This document shows positions 24,201-35,179 of a DNA stretch of 64,000 nt, piece after piece. The notes under the pieces were generated by a model, which had not been told where the DNA came from, made no database searches, and was given only the letters and a program-made list of their open reading frames with translations. Within the stretch, counting starts at the first letter, position 1. Each line of letters begins with the position of its first letter. The translations under genes and the position numbers were made by a program. This stretch comes from Melieria omissa (taxonomy: Eukaryota; Arthropoda; Insecta; Diptera; Ulidiidae): the NCBI GenBank assembly GCA_963971225.1, contig OZ020269.1:107083486-107147485 (forward strand), written 5' to 3'.

Positions 24201-24948
24201 AAGTTAATAAATAAATAATTAAGTAAATAAGTAAGTTAGTAGGTAAGTAACTAACTAGTCATACGTTCTAACCTTTGAATGCTTCTGCCTTGCGGAATAT
24301 GTGACTGTGCATCGTCCTGCCCTGATACAGGTGCATGTCCGCAATGTCCGGATATGAGGGCGTGGCATAGCGTCCATTGCACACAATAACGAAATCAAAA
24401 ATCTCCTTCGAGAATTTGTTGTTGGGCAGATCGTGCACCAGAACCTGTCGAAATCAAATCACCAAGTCAATCAAGTCATCAAATCACCTCGAACTGGCTC
24501 ACCTCCCACGCCTCATTGCACCGTCGCACGCGTACAATTTCATGCTGCAACTTGATGTGTGGCATCAGATCAAAGTGCGCCGCGTACGATTGAAAATACT
24601 TCAGCACTTCGCTGGCGGGTATGTAAGATTCCTGCATCTCTTCCGGGTAGTTGAAGTCGGGAAAATTCATGACCTCTTTGGGCAGATTTGTGCTGCAATG
24701 CAACTAAGAAAGTTGAGTTGTGTTCTCATTTTAGTTGTCCGTGGCACTCACCGCAGTCCGTCGTACATGCTGCTGTGCACATCGTCCTCACAGGCGGCGT
24801 TCGTGTCCTCGTTGTACACCCAGGTGCCTCCAATTTCGGCGCACTTCTCATAGGCCACGCCCCGCATACGCTGCTCGAGCACATACTTGAGCGCACACAG
24901 ACCCGCGGCCCCGGCGCCGATCACACAAACGCGCTTCTCGGCATTCAT
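21237..24948 (-). CDS. Flavin-containing monooxygenase, copy C (one giant intron)
   Basis: Five exons: 24948-24752, 24692-24503, 24444-24273, 22018-21480 and 21416-21237 (425 aa). Introns 1, 2 and 4 are 58-63 bp, but intron 3 spans about 2.25 kb (24272-22019) and holds a MITE, a LINE relic and a tetranucleotide array. The FAD motif is GAGAAG after MNAEKRVCVI, then EIGGTW; the FMO signature is altered to YQGRTMHSHIF, the NADP motif is GAGRSG, and CTGYRF is present. Exon 4 is one codon longer than in the other copies. The start ATG at 24948 aligns with the other copies. Exons are GC-rich against AT-rich surroundings. It is intact, and so probably functional if intron 3 is spliced. A CATATAATATG sequence (minus, 25082-25092) is a possible TATA element. 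Confidence 0.9.
22187..22414. mobile_element. TA-target MITE in FMO-C intron 3
   Basis: The inverted ends begin TCTGTGGTAATAGGGAA on the left and TCTGTGGTCATATGGAA on the right, both continuing to GCTTAAGTCGA. TA flanks both sides (22185-22186 and 22415-22416). At 228 bp with no ORF, the TA target suggests Tc1/mariner mobilisation. Confidence 0.8.
23580..23831 (-). pseudogene. LINE C-terminal relic in FMO-C intron 3
   Basis: The minus strand at about 23831-23640 encodes a degenerate C-terminal tail of an RNase H-bearing LINE: SLKHILCSCPAVSRLRL then TYLGDPFF. It resembles the EHLLCTCPALARTRF tail of the LINE at 61.3 kb. Downstream sequence, with GGTTAGGTTAG at 23540 and GGCTGACCAAGTGGACC, looks like the matching 3' UTR. 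No RT domain remains. Confidence 0.65.
23832..24252. repeat. Degenerate (AAGT)n tetranucleotide array
   Basis: Runs of AAGT (also AAGC, AAAT and ATGT variants) cover 23832-24080 and resume at 24187-24252. They are interrupted by about 110 bp of unrelated sequence containing CCCCATGGGTATAGTACAATG. The array lies inside intron 3 of FMO-C, next to the LINE relic, and ends about 20 bp from the exon-3 donor. Confidence 0.9.
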
Positions 24949-26115
24949 TATGCGCGGCCGCCGTATCTGGCTGTCTGTCACTGTTTGTTTGTTTGTTTGG
25001 ATGTGTTGCACTCGGCGGCTGGACGAACCGTGCTGACGCTGGTTGACTGCGCGACTAAATGTCGTGTGGAAAAGCACTCAACATATTATATGAGCTGCTA
25101 TGCTTTGGCGACAGTGCGCCGATCGTCCGAAAGATCTTTCAGTAATCTGGCGGTTACACCGAGCAGCTGCGTTGCTCTGCGCCACACAATAGTCGCGCGA
25201 ATTAAGGTTTATATATACATGTGTCTATATATATATATATTTATATGGATGAGGAATAGCAAGAAAAATTCTGTGATTATGATGGGCACTGGGAAGGGCG
25301 GAGTAGTGCAAATAGTCTCTCTGTATATAAAATAGATGCGGCATTTAATCAATGATTGCAGTTCAACAAGCAGCACGAACTCCTTGATTAGTTTTGTCTA
25401 TTGGCCGCACAATTGAATTAACGAAGACCAGCACAAGTGGAAGTTTTTGACAAGTAATCAAATCTAACTGTATGCCAAGGAATCAGATCAACAATTAAAT
25501 TGCAAGCTTTCATATTTTTGCTCTCACATTTGATTTCGTTCATAGTAAATTAACAGATTTAATTAAATTTCAGGTTCCAAGATTTATAACGATTACACTA
25601 CTCTACAAATTATGAGCTCATCAGGTGGAAAAGTTAATGTGTCTTCACTTAGAGTTTCATAAACATTCTAGTTTGTAACCGATTTTGAGTTTCAGTTTCA
25701 TTTAAGATTTTAAAATTATAGAAAATACAATTTCCTATCTAAAAAAACCTTAATTGGTAAATTTTTATTTAAAATTGGTTGAAAAATTCACGTTTATTGT
25801 TTCATTGTCAAAAATTCCACCAAATCTTATTTGATTTACACATTTTTCATCTTCCATCGCAACTTTACTAAACCTTTTTAAATAAAAAGTTTTTAAATTT
25901 TTCGAACGTTGTAATTTTCGCTTTCAGTTTTTAACGCAAAAGTTTACTGTAAAATACTTTTATGTCAGTGCATTTTTTGTGTAGACTAGTGTTGTTGATT
26001 GAATTTTGGCCCCTTAAGGTTATAAGTCGGCCTTAATAGATTTATTGTTGTTATTGTTGTTGAGTACAATACTCTCATCTGTCTTACTTTCAATATCTAC
26101 GCACACCCATACATA
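24949..26115. other. 5' flank of FMO-C
   Basis: The first 130 bp hold the probable FMO-C leader. The rest is AT-rich intergenic DNA with a TA run near 25227-25240 and TTGTTGTTATTG near 26046. A long plus-strand open frame at 24688-25335 is only the antisense of FMO-C exon 1. No other gene is seen. Confidence 0.5.
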
Positions 26116-26117
26116 TA

Positions 26118-26897
26118 GGGTTTTCCAACAAGAGGTGTTATTTTGAATCACCCCGTATTTCGGTAGCTGTCACTTTTGAAGCTTTTATTCTTTGACATTT
26201 AACAAATAGAAACTATGCCATTACTAAAAATGGAACGATACATGCTTCAACAACGCATTGAAATTATTAAAATTCACTACAAAAATGGTAAAAATCTTGT
26301 AGTCACAGTTCCCAAAACTAAAGCATTTTTGGGTCGTCGTGAAGCACCTTGTCGGACCACAATACAGAAATTGGTGGAAAAATTCGAGCTGTTGGGACAA
26401 GTTAGTGATGTGAAGAATAAAACCCGTGTACGTCGCTCAAGAAAAACTGAGAATATTGCTGCTGTAGCCCAAAGTGTTGAAGAAAACCCAGGTTTGTCGA
26501 TTCCTCGACCGAAAGTTTCCGGACCGTATTATCTCTGGAAGAGGTGAGCACAATTGGCCACCGAGATCTTGTGATTTAACACCTTGCTACTTCTTCCTTT
26601 GTGGCCACGTGAAAGATAAGGTTTACGCCAACAGCCCAGCGTCGATTCAAGACCTCAAAGATAGAATTCGTGAGGCTATCGAGGACATAGGGCAGCCACT
26701 TTGCGATTTGGTTATGGAAAATTTCATGGAAAGGATATGGTCCTGTAAGCGTGGGCGTGGTGGCCATTTGGCTGATGTTGTTTTTCATTATTAACGGCAT
26801 ACCTTCCTCTTTATTATGAAATAAACATCCGATCATTTATCTCAAAAATGGCATTTTTCTTTGAATACCAAAATAACACCTTTTGTTGGAAAACCCT
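26118..26897 (+). mobile_element. Internally deleted Tc1/mariner-type element
   Basis: The inverted termini are GGGTTTTCCAACAAGAGG and GGGTTTTCCAACAAAAGG, each preceded by TATA (26114-26117; 26898-26901 reads TACA-like after CCCTATA). The first ORF (26215-26547) holds the N-terminal helix-turn-helix part: YMLQQRIEIIKIHY and SVEENPGLSIPR. A second, frame-shifted ORF (26474-26794) resumes with NWPPRSCDLTPCYFF and the C-terminus KDRIREAIEDI. The two join abruptly near 26515-26550, so the central catalytic block is deleted. The position where relatives carry the last catalytic Asp (TPCD) is Tyr here. The element is dead. Confidence 0.85.
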
Positions 26898-26901
26898 ATA
26901 C

Positions 26902-28167
26902 ATGGGTGCAAGGCAAATTTCATTATGCAATACTCATCAGCGATTACTTGTCGAGTGCACACAGATTGTTGTTATTTTATATATTTATTTCTTGTATGTG
27001 CAACTCCAACTTGTAAACTGTTATGCGACACGTTGTCTTGTTGGTGTAATACAAATAAAAAAATTCAACAAAAAGAGCGCTACTGGCAGTATTGAGTAAC
27101 TTTTTTCCATAGTGGCAACTTTCTTATGGTCACACGTTCGTTTAAGCCTCGTTTCAACGGGATACTGGGTAGTAGGTCACGTTTTTAGAAACCAAGTTCA
27201 TATTGAGAAATGTTTGAAAATTTTAATATTTTCCTTCTTTTATCACTAATCGAAATTTCAACATTTTATTCCTTCTAATTATTTTCCCATCCCATCAATA
27301 ATTGCCATCGCATCAACAAAGTTCCTATCTTGAGTTCCTCCTTGTGATGAGTAGCACGCATCAAATTCTCATATCCAGCAGTTGTACAAGCGCAACAACA
27401 ACATGGTGCGGGTATGGACTAATGGAGAATGACGCAGCGCTCATCGAAGACATAAATTCGTTTACATTAAATAGGGACCCTATGATGATCGGACTCTACG
27501 ATTTCCATGTTTTTACTGACATTTTTAACAATTCCAAAGCGTCGTCAAAGATCATATCAATATTACTAAAAAAAATTCGATGAAACCAAAATCCCGCGTG
27601 ATTGGCTGTTACAGTGTCAGGACCATAAACACTGTTCACATTTTCAGTCGCTTTTATTGAGGAAAGACTGTAAAATGTGACGCATTGTTTTTTTGCTTGT
27701 GTCCATCTTGGAGGCGCACGAACAAAACTGCGTCAAGCAATCACAGCATTGTCTGATAAGGTTTTTTAGTACGAAATCTCATGTTTCTAACGTCATTTCG
27801 CGTAACCCGATCGCAATTATGCAACGTGAGATAAGGATTACTAACGACATAGTTTGGAAAAATAATGCATTTCTTTCTACTACAATTTTTATAAAAAATT
27901 GGTCAAGTTAGTTAACTAGGGAAGTCCAGCACCACAAAGACGATTCTAAGGTAAAAGGTTACGAATTGACGGATAAATACAGAGCTAAATTTATCCCGAA
28001 GCACAAATACGACTCTATAAGGTTTTCTATAACATTCAAGTTGCCCACTAAGCATTACGAAACTTATTCTGAATACATTTCGTCAACTCTGTACAGTATT
28101 TGACTAAAAAGATGGCACACATCAGTAGTGCCAGTAGTTTTATCAAAAGCAAAAAAAAATGATTTCC
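26902..28167. other. Intergenic DNA, no gene recognised
   Basis: Short frames such as 27302-27583 (+) show no motif or splice context I can support. The sequence has the mixed base composition of old transposon debris, but no termini could be paired by eye. Confidence 0.35.
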
Positions 28168-28172
28168 ATTAA

Positions 28173-29394
28173 GTAGGGGAATAGGTTCGGTTGTGGGCAC
28201 CTTTTTGTTTTTGGCTCATAACTTTTTACCAAGTTTTTCTTAATCGGACATATGGACATCTATGGAAAGCTAGAGACCTTAGCTAACAAGTAATGACAAA
28301 AGTAAATCGATTCCGTCAAATAGGAAATTTTTTTTTTAATTTTGTAAAGTAGTAATTTTTAACGAAAATTTTTTTTTGGTTCGGTTGTGGGCACCCTTGG
28401 AAAATCTGCTGGAAACGGGGAAATATGAAAAAAAACCAACAAAAATATAGAAAAACATTAAGTTTTAATTATTTGAAGCACAATGCACGCATGTGAAGTA
28501 GCTGGTACGCATGTCGGCACACTTTAGATGGACGGGCATTTCAAAATGTATGTGACCAAGTCATTCTCCTGGGCTGTCAAGAAGACCTGAAGTAAAATGA
28601 AATTCAACCTAATTAATCAACACTCTTCAAGTGCTGTGACGTGAAGTAGTGGAAAACACCAGTTAACCTGATTCGATAACATCCACGAAAAGAAGAAAAC
28701 ACCACCGTCGACAGCTTTGATGTTTCCGAAATTTTCTTCCACCTTCTTTTTGTAGCGTTGGAAAGTGGTTCGGGAAATCGCATACGCTGCGGCAGTCGAT
28801 TTTGTGGTTAGCTTATCTGCAGAACAATGTTAAATTACATCCAGCACATTAAAAAAGATATCGGAGGATTTTTTTTATTTACCCTTGGAAGATATAACTA
28901 AAACAACCAAAAAATGCGTTAGAAGACCATTTTCGATGAAATAACTTACCAAAACTTACCAAATCACTAAAAGACGGGTGCCCACAACCGAACTAATTGC
29001 AGTGCCCACAACCGAATTTGGCAGCCATTTTGAGAAGTAGTGAAAAATTTGTCCGGGGTAAACATATTGGTTGTAATCAATATTGGATCACAAAGTATAA
29101 TAAATTTACTAAATAAAAATGCATTTTACTCGCCTTCTCGATGGATTCACTTCGATTTATGACACCATTTAAAATGTTTAAAAAAATTTGTGTCTTATTT
29201 TTTAAGCACAGAAAGATATATATGGTCCCAGCACAAAGCAGGCGTGTCTGTTCGACTCAGTATTTGGCACAAAAAGATCGTGGTTCCATAATGAACAAAT
29301 GGCTTAGTCAAAAAAACCCAGCCTGCTTTCTATCAAAAGATACGAAGGGGTGCCCACAACCGAACTATGCCCACAACTGAACCTTTTACCCTAC
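28173..29394 (-). mobile_element. pogo-like DNA transposon relic with subterminal repeats
   Basis: The termini GTAGGGGAATAGGTTCGG and, inverted, GTAGGGTAAAAGGTTCAG are bounded by ATTAA at 28168-28172 and 29395-29399. The word GGTTCGGTTGTGGGCAC occurs near both ends: forward at about 28186 and 28379, inverted at about 28979, 29003, 29350 and 29368. The minus strand encodes fragments in pogo/Tigger order: a helix-turn-helix stretch AAYAISRTTFQRYKKKVEE (about 28795-28735) and then TAQENDLVTYILK (about 28580-28540). No DDE domain is seen, so it is a 1.2-kb deletion copy. Pogo elements normally duplicate TA, so superfamily is tentative. Confidence 0.65.
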
Positions 29395-30268
29395 ATTAAG
29401 TTCATTTTAGTGTGAAAATATGGAAATCAATTTAAGCACTCTTAGGCTGAACCTATTTGCGTACTCTATGATCGAGTTGATCAGCTAGCAGAAGCTATAA
29501 CAAATAACACCCACATATGTACATTACTAATCTGTCTAGTGCGAACGAGCCACGGTTCAACATAAAATTGTGTTTGTGAAATTTTTTTCTTATCAACCTG
29601 TTTACTCTACTAATTTACATATTTATATTGTTGAGAATGAAAGCCGAAATACAACAATGCCTTAAACAAATTTAATCTTTATACAAACATATAAATAAAA
29701 AAAAGACAATTATTGCTAAGCTTGAAGTGTACAGCGATCGTTTAAATGCGAAAGCGGTTCTCACGATATGTTTCCATCTCTCTACAAAAACTTGACCATA
29801 CATTCTTCCATGATTTTTACAATCATCGGTTTTACGTTGGCTATCTCTGCCGTGTCAGCGAGGACCTCGTAGTAGTCGCACTGCAAATAGAACAACAAAA
29901 ATTACGCTCATTCACTGATCTCCAATCGGAGAAATATTCCCACTTACCTTTCGTTCGGCCATTATGTCAGAGTGTAGATTCTTCAGGCCACTGGCGCTCG
30001 GTATCGGTCAACATTTGCTCGCAATGTGGCAGTGACGGAAGACCTCAATGCGAAATGTGTCTGCAAGTCGAACTTGTACGTGGGACACGTGTTGCAACTC
30101 ACTGCCATTGTTGCGCTTGTTGCGGTGAAACGCTGCACATCGGGCTTTTGCACAACGTTCGGCATGAAGTCGGTTACGCGTCGTGGATTGGCGTAGTGGC
30201 TCAGATAGATGGTTTTGGCGTAAATGTGTGTGTGTGCTGGGCAATGTCCATGTCACTACGACTAAGAC

Positions 30269-30425
30269 CAGTGGCGGATTCAGGGGGTGTTTTGGGGGTT
30301 GAAACCGCCCCCCCCGAAATATTAGGATCGACATTAAAACTACATACAAATTAAAAGACAATTTATGAATATCAAAGAATTACTTTTTGAAACCCCCCCG
30401 GAATATTTTTCTGAATCCGCCCCTG
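30269..30425. mobile_element. hAT MITE in the FMO pseudogene
   Basis: The inverted ends are CAGTGGCGGATTCAG and CAGGGGCGGATTCAG. A perfect 8-bp duplication ACTAAGAC lies at 30261-30268 and 30426-30433. It is 157 bp, non-coding, with poly-C/G runs near each end. The split falls within the first codons of exon 4. Confidence 0.93.
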
Positions 30426-30433
30426 ACTAAGAC

Positions 30434-31020
30434 TGTTTCATCTTAAAAAGAAAATATTAAAAAATTAATATTTATTAAAAAGTTCGAAATATTTAACATT
30501 TAATTTATATGAGAATATAATTTGAATATTTTAGCTTAATTTTATACATTCCCAAATTTATTTTATGCCTTTTAAATTTTTTACGGTTTTTGAAATTGCT
30601 TCTGTATTTCCTGAACTTGATCTTAAAAAGCTGTCAATACTTTTGTAAATAGTTTTGTATCAAGATTATCGATTTAGAATTTACTGATTTCGACAAATCA
30701 TGAAAGCTGTCTCTTTCCTACTTTAGCCCTTCCTTTTCGAATGCAGACTTGTTGAATTTTTTCAATGCTGATATGCTTTCATAACTTTTGCGGTCTTCAC
30801 TGAAAGTTCTACGACACAATAGTAGTCTTTAAGTAATTTACTACTATATCATAACTATTTAAGTAAAAGACTTAACAAAGAATTTGTCTCAAGAAATGTG
30901 TCGTATTCTTATGTGAGGTTATGTTAGGTTAGGTATGCCCTGAATTTCAGCATCTTAAAAATGAGTCTGACAGCACAGAGGTCGCCAGAAAACTTACACC
31001 TACATTCATCTATAATCATC
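30434..31020. other. Expanded intron-3 remnant of FMO-D
   Basis: This is AT-rich non-coding DNA between the exon-4 and exon-3 remnants of the pseudogene (the same intron is expanded in FMO-C). It contains GGTTATGTTAGGTTAGG near 30915, a word also found in the LINE 3' UTR relic in FMO-C. Nothing coding is seen. Confidence 0.5.
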
Positions 31021-31714
31021 TCTGAAACATTCCGGCCTACAAAAGATATAGCTGTGCACAAGTTTGCCCTTGAAGACCTCAGAGTCTTGTATGACGGCAT
31101 AGGCTGGCGTGAAGAAACAACCATTGAAAATTAGTACAAAGTCAAAGAGTTGTTGATCGTAACTGTTGCTTGCAACGTCACGTACAATGACCTCAAAATA
31201 AAACCCAGCACTTCATACAGCAGGCGGCTCAAAATTGATTACACTTTGGTTGTCTCTCATGACCTCTTACTGCAGAAAATTAAACATGTCCTGGTTGCAC
31301 ACAAAGGAGTTTTCTAGGCTTTCAGGATAATCATAGTCTGGATAGCCCATCACTTCCTTAGGCACATTGGCTCTAAATTTCACAAGTTTCCAACGTTAAA
31401 CATTTTTCGCACAATTCCACTTTAGTTGTTTGTTCATGCTGCCCGCCCACCTCAGTTCGGCGTTCATTCACCTCGTACTTGTCATTCACATCCGCCGTGT
31501 ACACCCAGGTGCCGCGATATTTCTCATACGCCACCATGTCCAAGCCCTGCTTGAGCGCACAGACCTTACTCGACTTGAGCTCATTCAGAGTTTGGTCTCT
31601 GACTAATTCTTACTCGCTTCACTGATACACCGCAACTAAGCAGAGCATACGCGCCGTCCCAAAATAGTCAAATAGTTAAATTTGGAAGATTGCAGGGAAA
31701 GTGCGCGCCGCTTA

Positions 31715-32116
31715 CACTACTCGACAAAAAATGGGTTCATCGCGTGCTCCTAAAAACAAAGTATTTTTTAGACTAATCTTCGGCTGCTGAACACGAAACT
31801 GAAAATGGAAAAATTTTCGGTCGAAAAATTCACTTTTTAACAACTTTCGTTAGTAACTTCCCCAAATCTTATCTGATTTGGACAATCTATATATTGTTGG
31901 AAAGGTTAGTTAATTACCTGCTGAACGACGGGCCACTTGTGTTAGCCAGATGGTTATGTGCTTGTATATGAAATAAGAGGGGAAAACGTGTTTTTCGAAA
32001 ATTTTTCGAAAATGTTTCTTAAGAAAATTTTTTGATTTTCAGTTTCGTGTTCAGCAGCCGAAAATTAGTCTAAAAAGACTTTTATTTTTAGGACCATTTT
32101 TCGCGTCGGGTAGTCG
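31715..32116. mobile_element. PIF/Harbinger-like MITE (TTA target)
   Basis: Long inverted repeats of about 90 bp include GCTGCTGAACACGAAACTGA on the left and its complement on the right. The outer ends are CACTACTCGAC and CGACTACCCGAC, with TTA at 31712-31714 and 32117-32119. The 402-bp sequence is non-coding. The 3-bp TTA duplication suggests PIF/Harbinger. Confidence 0.72.
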
Positions 32117-32263
32117 TTATCTGCACAGCATTAGGAGAACAACAATGCCTTGTCGATGGAACATTTGCCGGAATAATAATCTGTTTACCTCTTTCATTAT
32201 CACCTCCTGGCCTTCCAAATTAGTTTTATTATTTTTCACTGCTTTTTTACTCGTTCTGCCTCG

Positions 32264-33130
32264 TTTTTTTTTTTTTTTTTTTTTTTTTTCCGCGCAGGAG
32301 GTGGAAATCTTCGAAAGATACTGGGGCAACCCACCAGCATGCCGGATTTTTACCGACTAAAACCACCCCCTGTTAACCCTTCATTCCCTCTGCGGAATTA
32401 CCGCTAGGTATCGCATCGCAGAGGGGGGTTAAGTTTAGCCTATATTTCCAGGCTCTATTGTGCGTTGGCTGCTTCTGGCCCATTCTGCTCTTCGTAGTTC
32501 AGCTTGCATTAAAGTTATGCCTCCACATATTTTGTCCCAAGCTTCCGCTGACTCCAGCATCGCGTCAATTATATTGTGTGGGTTCAAAATTTTCTGTGCC
32601 GCCGTGTTTAATTCGGAGCGAACGGCCTCGAATCGTGGGCATTCGAATAACGTGTGCTCAGGATCTTCTGGCTTGTCGCAGGATGGGCAATTGGCATTGT
32701 CGTCGTGGCCGAAGCGTTTTAAGTAGCTTCTGTAACCACCGTGGCCTGTGAGGAACTGTGTTAATTGAAAGTTCACCTCGCCATGCCTTCTTCTTGTCCA
32801 TTTGTCTATGCATGGGATGAGCTTGTGCGTCCACCGACTTTTGCTCGAGTGGTCCCATCTCGTCTGCCACTTCCGCATGGAGGTTGCTCTTTCGACGCGC
32901 GCTGCTTCCTCTTTGGGTCGTGTTCCCTTAAAGGCATATATACGCCGCATCTCGTCCGCCTTGATGTCGATTGGCAACATCCCGGAGATGACACAAGCTG
33001 CTACGTCTGACACCGTTCTAAAGGCGCTTATCACGCGCAGTGCTGCAAGCCTGCGTTCTGCCTCGTGTCGGTATGTGTTGGTATCATCGTCGAGCGCGAC
33101 TCGTCAACGATTTGTGCACAATGGTACCGA
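32264..33130 (-). mobile_element. 5'-truncated LINE (R1-like) 3' end with poly(A) tail
   Basis: A minus-strand frame from about 33108 to 32435 encodes the C-terminal part of a LINE polyprotein downstream of the RT domain: ERRLAALRVISAFRTVSDVA, IDKWTRRRHGEVNFQLTQFL, GHGGYRSYLKRFG and the zinc knuckle CPSCDKPEDPEHTLFECPRF (CxxC..H..C). This pattern matches the R1 clade. A 3' UTR follows, with an imperfect hairpin (CCCTCTGCG / CGCAGAGGGG near 32385-32428). It ends in 26 T on the plus strand (32264-32289), i.e. a poly(A) tail. An in-frame stop near 33110 and the absence of RT and endonuclease show a 5'-truncated dead copy, but the tail is uninterrupted, which suggests a fairly young insertion. 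Confidence 0.85.
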
Positions 33131-33818
33131 ATGCCTTTTTTAAAATCCAACTGTTCGTTTAGCAGACAGTTGCAGTGGTTCTCAAATTTCTTGCAATGAC
33201 GTCTTGAAGTATGGTTTGAGTGCGTTGTTATTGCACAAATAACAGTGAATCAGAGAGGCTAAAAACGGCTAAAACAATAATGGAGTCAACAATATTTGCT
33301 TCAAATTGGAAACCGGCAGCTAGAGGTGTTCTTCTGTAGGAGCAGTGGAAATACTTTTATAAGAAAACTTTATAAAAAAACAGATTTTTGCTGCCACTCA
33401 TGGCATGAAAATTTATTTTAGATTTTATTCTACAATTAAAAAAGTTTCGGTATAGGCCCAAATCAATTTTTTAACCGGAACCGAAACTCCTAATCCTAAT
33501 ATTCGGACAATTTTTTAATACCAAGATTCTAAGTTCCTGACAGCAGATATGATTTTTCAGTTTTTAATAATTATAGCTTTAAATTAGAATCGTTTTGGGG
33601 AGCTGGGCTCTCATAGCTAACTTCATAGATCAACAAAATTAATCTAGTTTCATTATCATCCACAAATTTTAGTTTAATTTATCAAATATTACTTCAAAAT
33701 AGAAAGCATCTGTATTAGTGTTTAGACAAAAACACAGGGGTCTGCAGATCTTTAAAACATAAAAGTGCATTGAAAGACGTAATGGCAGATTTAGGGTTGA
33801 GTGTATTAGTTCCTATAA
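33131..33818. other. Intergenic AT-rich DNA
   Basis: No ORF, repeat terminus or RNA gene is recognised in this stretch between the truncated LINE and the next MITE. Confidence 0.4.
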
Positions 33819-34418
33819 CACCGTGCGAAAAAATTTAAAAAAATTTGCCGACCGGAAAAAATCCATATGAGCGTGAAACTAGAGACCAACCATAATAATA
33901 CTGCGTACTCAGTTTTTGATTTCTACATTCTTTTTCCTTTGTATAGCGATATGTATAGTATATCAAATGAAAGAAGAAAAGCTCAAGAGTTTGATAAAAT
34001 TGATTTTGTATCTATTTGTAAAAACAGGATATGAAACAGGACACGTGATCAATGAAAATTTGGGTTTAAACATAGTTACTTTTCAAGAAAATTACATATA
34101 AATTTTCAAGGATATAAAGGATTACAATTTTCAATGGATCTTTGTCATGTCCTTTTTTACAAATAAATAAAAAAATCAATTTTATTTAAATTTTTGAGCC
34201 TTTCCTCTTTCATTTGATATACATATCGCCATATCATAACGATGTTAAGTATTTTTTATATTTTTTTTAGTATTTATCCCCTTAAAAATTTTAAAGTCCT
34301 CTTAAAAGGACAAAGGATGTAGAAATGAAAAACTGAGTACGCAGTATTACTATATTTAGTCTCTAGTTTCACGACCATATGGATTTTTTCCCGGTGTGAA
34401 AAAAGCTGTCGCACGGTG
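33819..34418. mobile_element. Foldback PIF/Harbinger-like MITE (TAA target)
   Basis: About 100-bp arms are inverted: CACCGTGCGA, AAAAAATCCATATG, GTGAAACTAGAGAC and ACTGCGTACTCAGTTTTT all recur in inverted order. TAA flanks both sides (33816-33818 and 34419-34421). Inner words TTTCATTTGATATAC also pair. The element is 600 bp with no credible ORF. Confidence 0.82.
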
Positions 34419-34421
34419 TAA

Positions 34422-35179
34422 TAAACATATGCGCCTTAAATTTCTTTCTTCATGTTGATTTGATTTATTAATATTATTTAATATTTTTGAAATATAAATA
34501 AAACTACCATTTTGTGCTTTTAACAACAAAAAATTAATAGTCAAAGCAAAATTAGGAGTAGAGTAGGTTGAAGAGTGAATAGCACAATTTGTTGACCTAC
34601 AAATTGCTAAAGTTACTTTAATGAAATTGTTTAGTTCGAAGCAATTAAGTAGCAGAAGAAGAATTTGATACAACTTGGACGACCATTGTTAATGCCGACA
34701 GATGTTGTGAAACTGATAGTTGCAGATAACAGTGAATGTCTGAGAGCTGAGAATATTTCCAACGCATGTTCAACGTCACAAGTCGCAAAGTCTATTCACG
34801 CGCTCACTCGATGTTTGAGAAGTTCGGGCGAGATTTTGTGGCCGCATTTCTTATCGCTTGAAACGTTAATCGTTCTTTCAAAGATTGATTTTCACCGCTT
34901 TCCCATCGGATGTTTTCACATAGCAACTCTCAGCGGCGTTTCAAGTTTTTGCAGCAATCGAAACGAGTTAAACCAATGCTACTCGAGTACTTTTGGGAAT
35001 CCCGAATCGGGCATTTCGCACAGATTAATGAAAGAAATTTACGCAAAAGCAAACATATTTGTATTTACAATAAAAATAAAACAATTATTAATATTAATGG
35101 TAAAAATAATAATAAGTTGCCATAAGAAGCCCAATTACCCACATTCAAGCATCCAGCGCCCCAGTTCCCCGGCCAGCGA
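34422..35179. other. 3' flank of FMO-E
   Basis: A plus-strand open frame of 199 codons (34665-35264) runs into antisense FMO-E sequence, has no motif and is treated as chance. No gene is supported here. Confidence 0.4.

Larger units (their letters stand above)
29740..31600 (-). pseudogene. Flavin-containing monooxygenase pseudogene, copy D
   Basis: Degenerate pieces of all five FMO exons occur in order on the minus strand. Exon 1 is near 31580-31450 (QGLDMVAYEKYRGTWVYT; no start ATG or GxGxxG motif). Exon 2 is near 31372-31260 (NVPKEVMGYPDYDYPE, then a stop). Exon 3 is near 31205-31025 (the FMO signature reads FKGKLVHSYIF). Exon 4 is in two parts, near 30435-30120 (FMPNVVQKPDVQRFT) and 30095-29985 (FDLQTHFALR), with the CTGY region deleted. 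Exon 5 is near 29880-29745 with an in-frame stop. A 157-bp hAT MITE sits at the start of exon 4, and the NADP-binding glycine motif is lost beside it. No open product is possible. Confidence 0.88.

Noticed and set aside
24688..25335. 215-codon plus-strand open frame
   Set aside because: It is the antisense of FMO-C exon 1 and its promoter; the GC-rich exon keeps the opposite strand open. No motif.
29141..29380. 79-codon plus-strand frame in the pogo-like element
   Set aside because: It runs into the terminal repeat boxes and has no transposase motif; probably chance.
32371..32432. TTAACCC...GGGTTAA palindrome resembling a tiny piggyBac MITE
   Set aside because: It lies within the 3' UTR of the truncated LINE and is better explained as a UTR hairpin.
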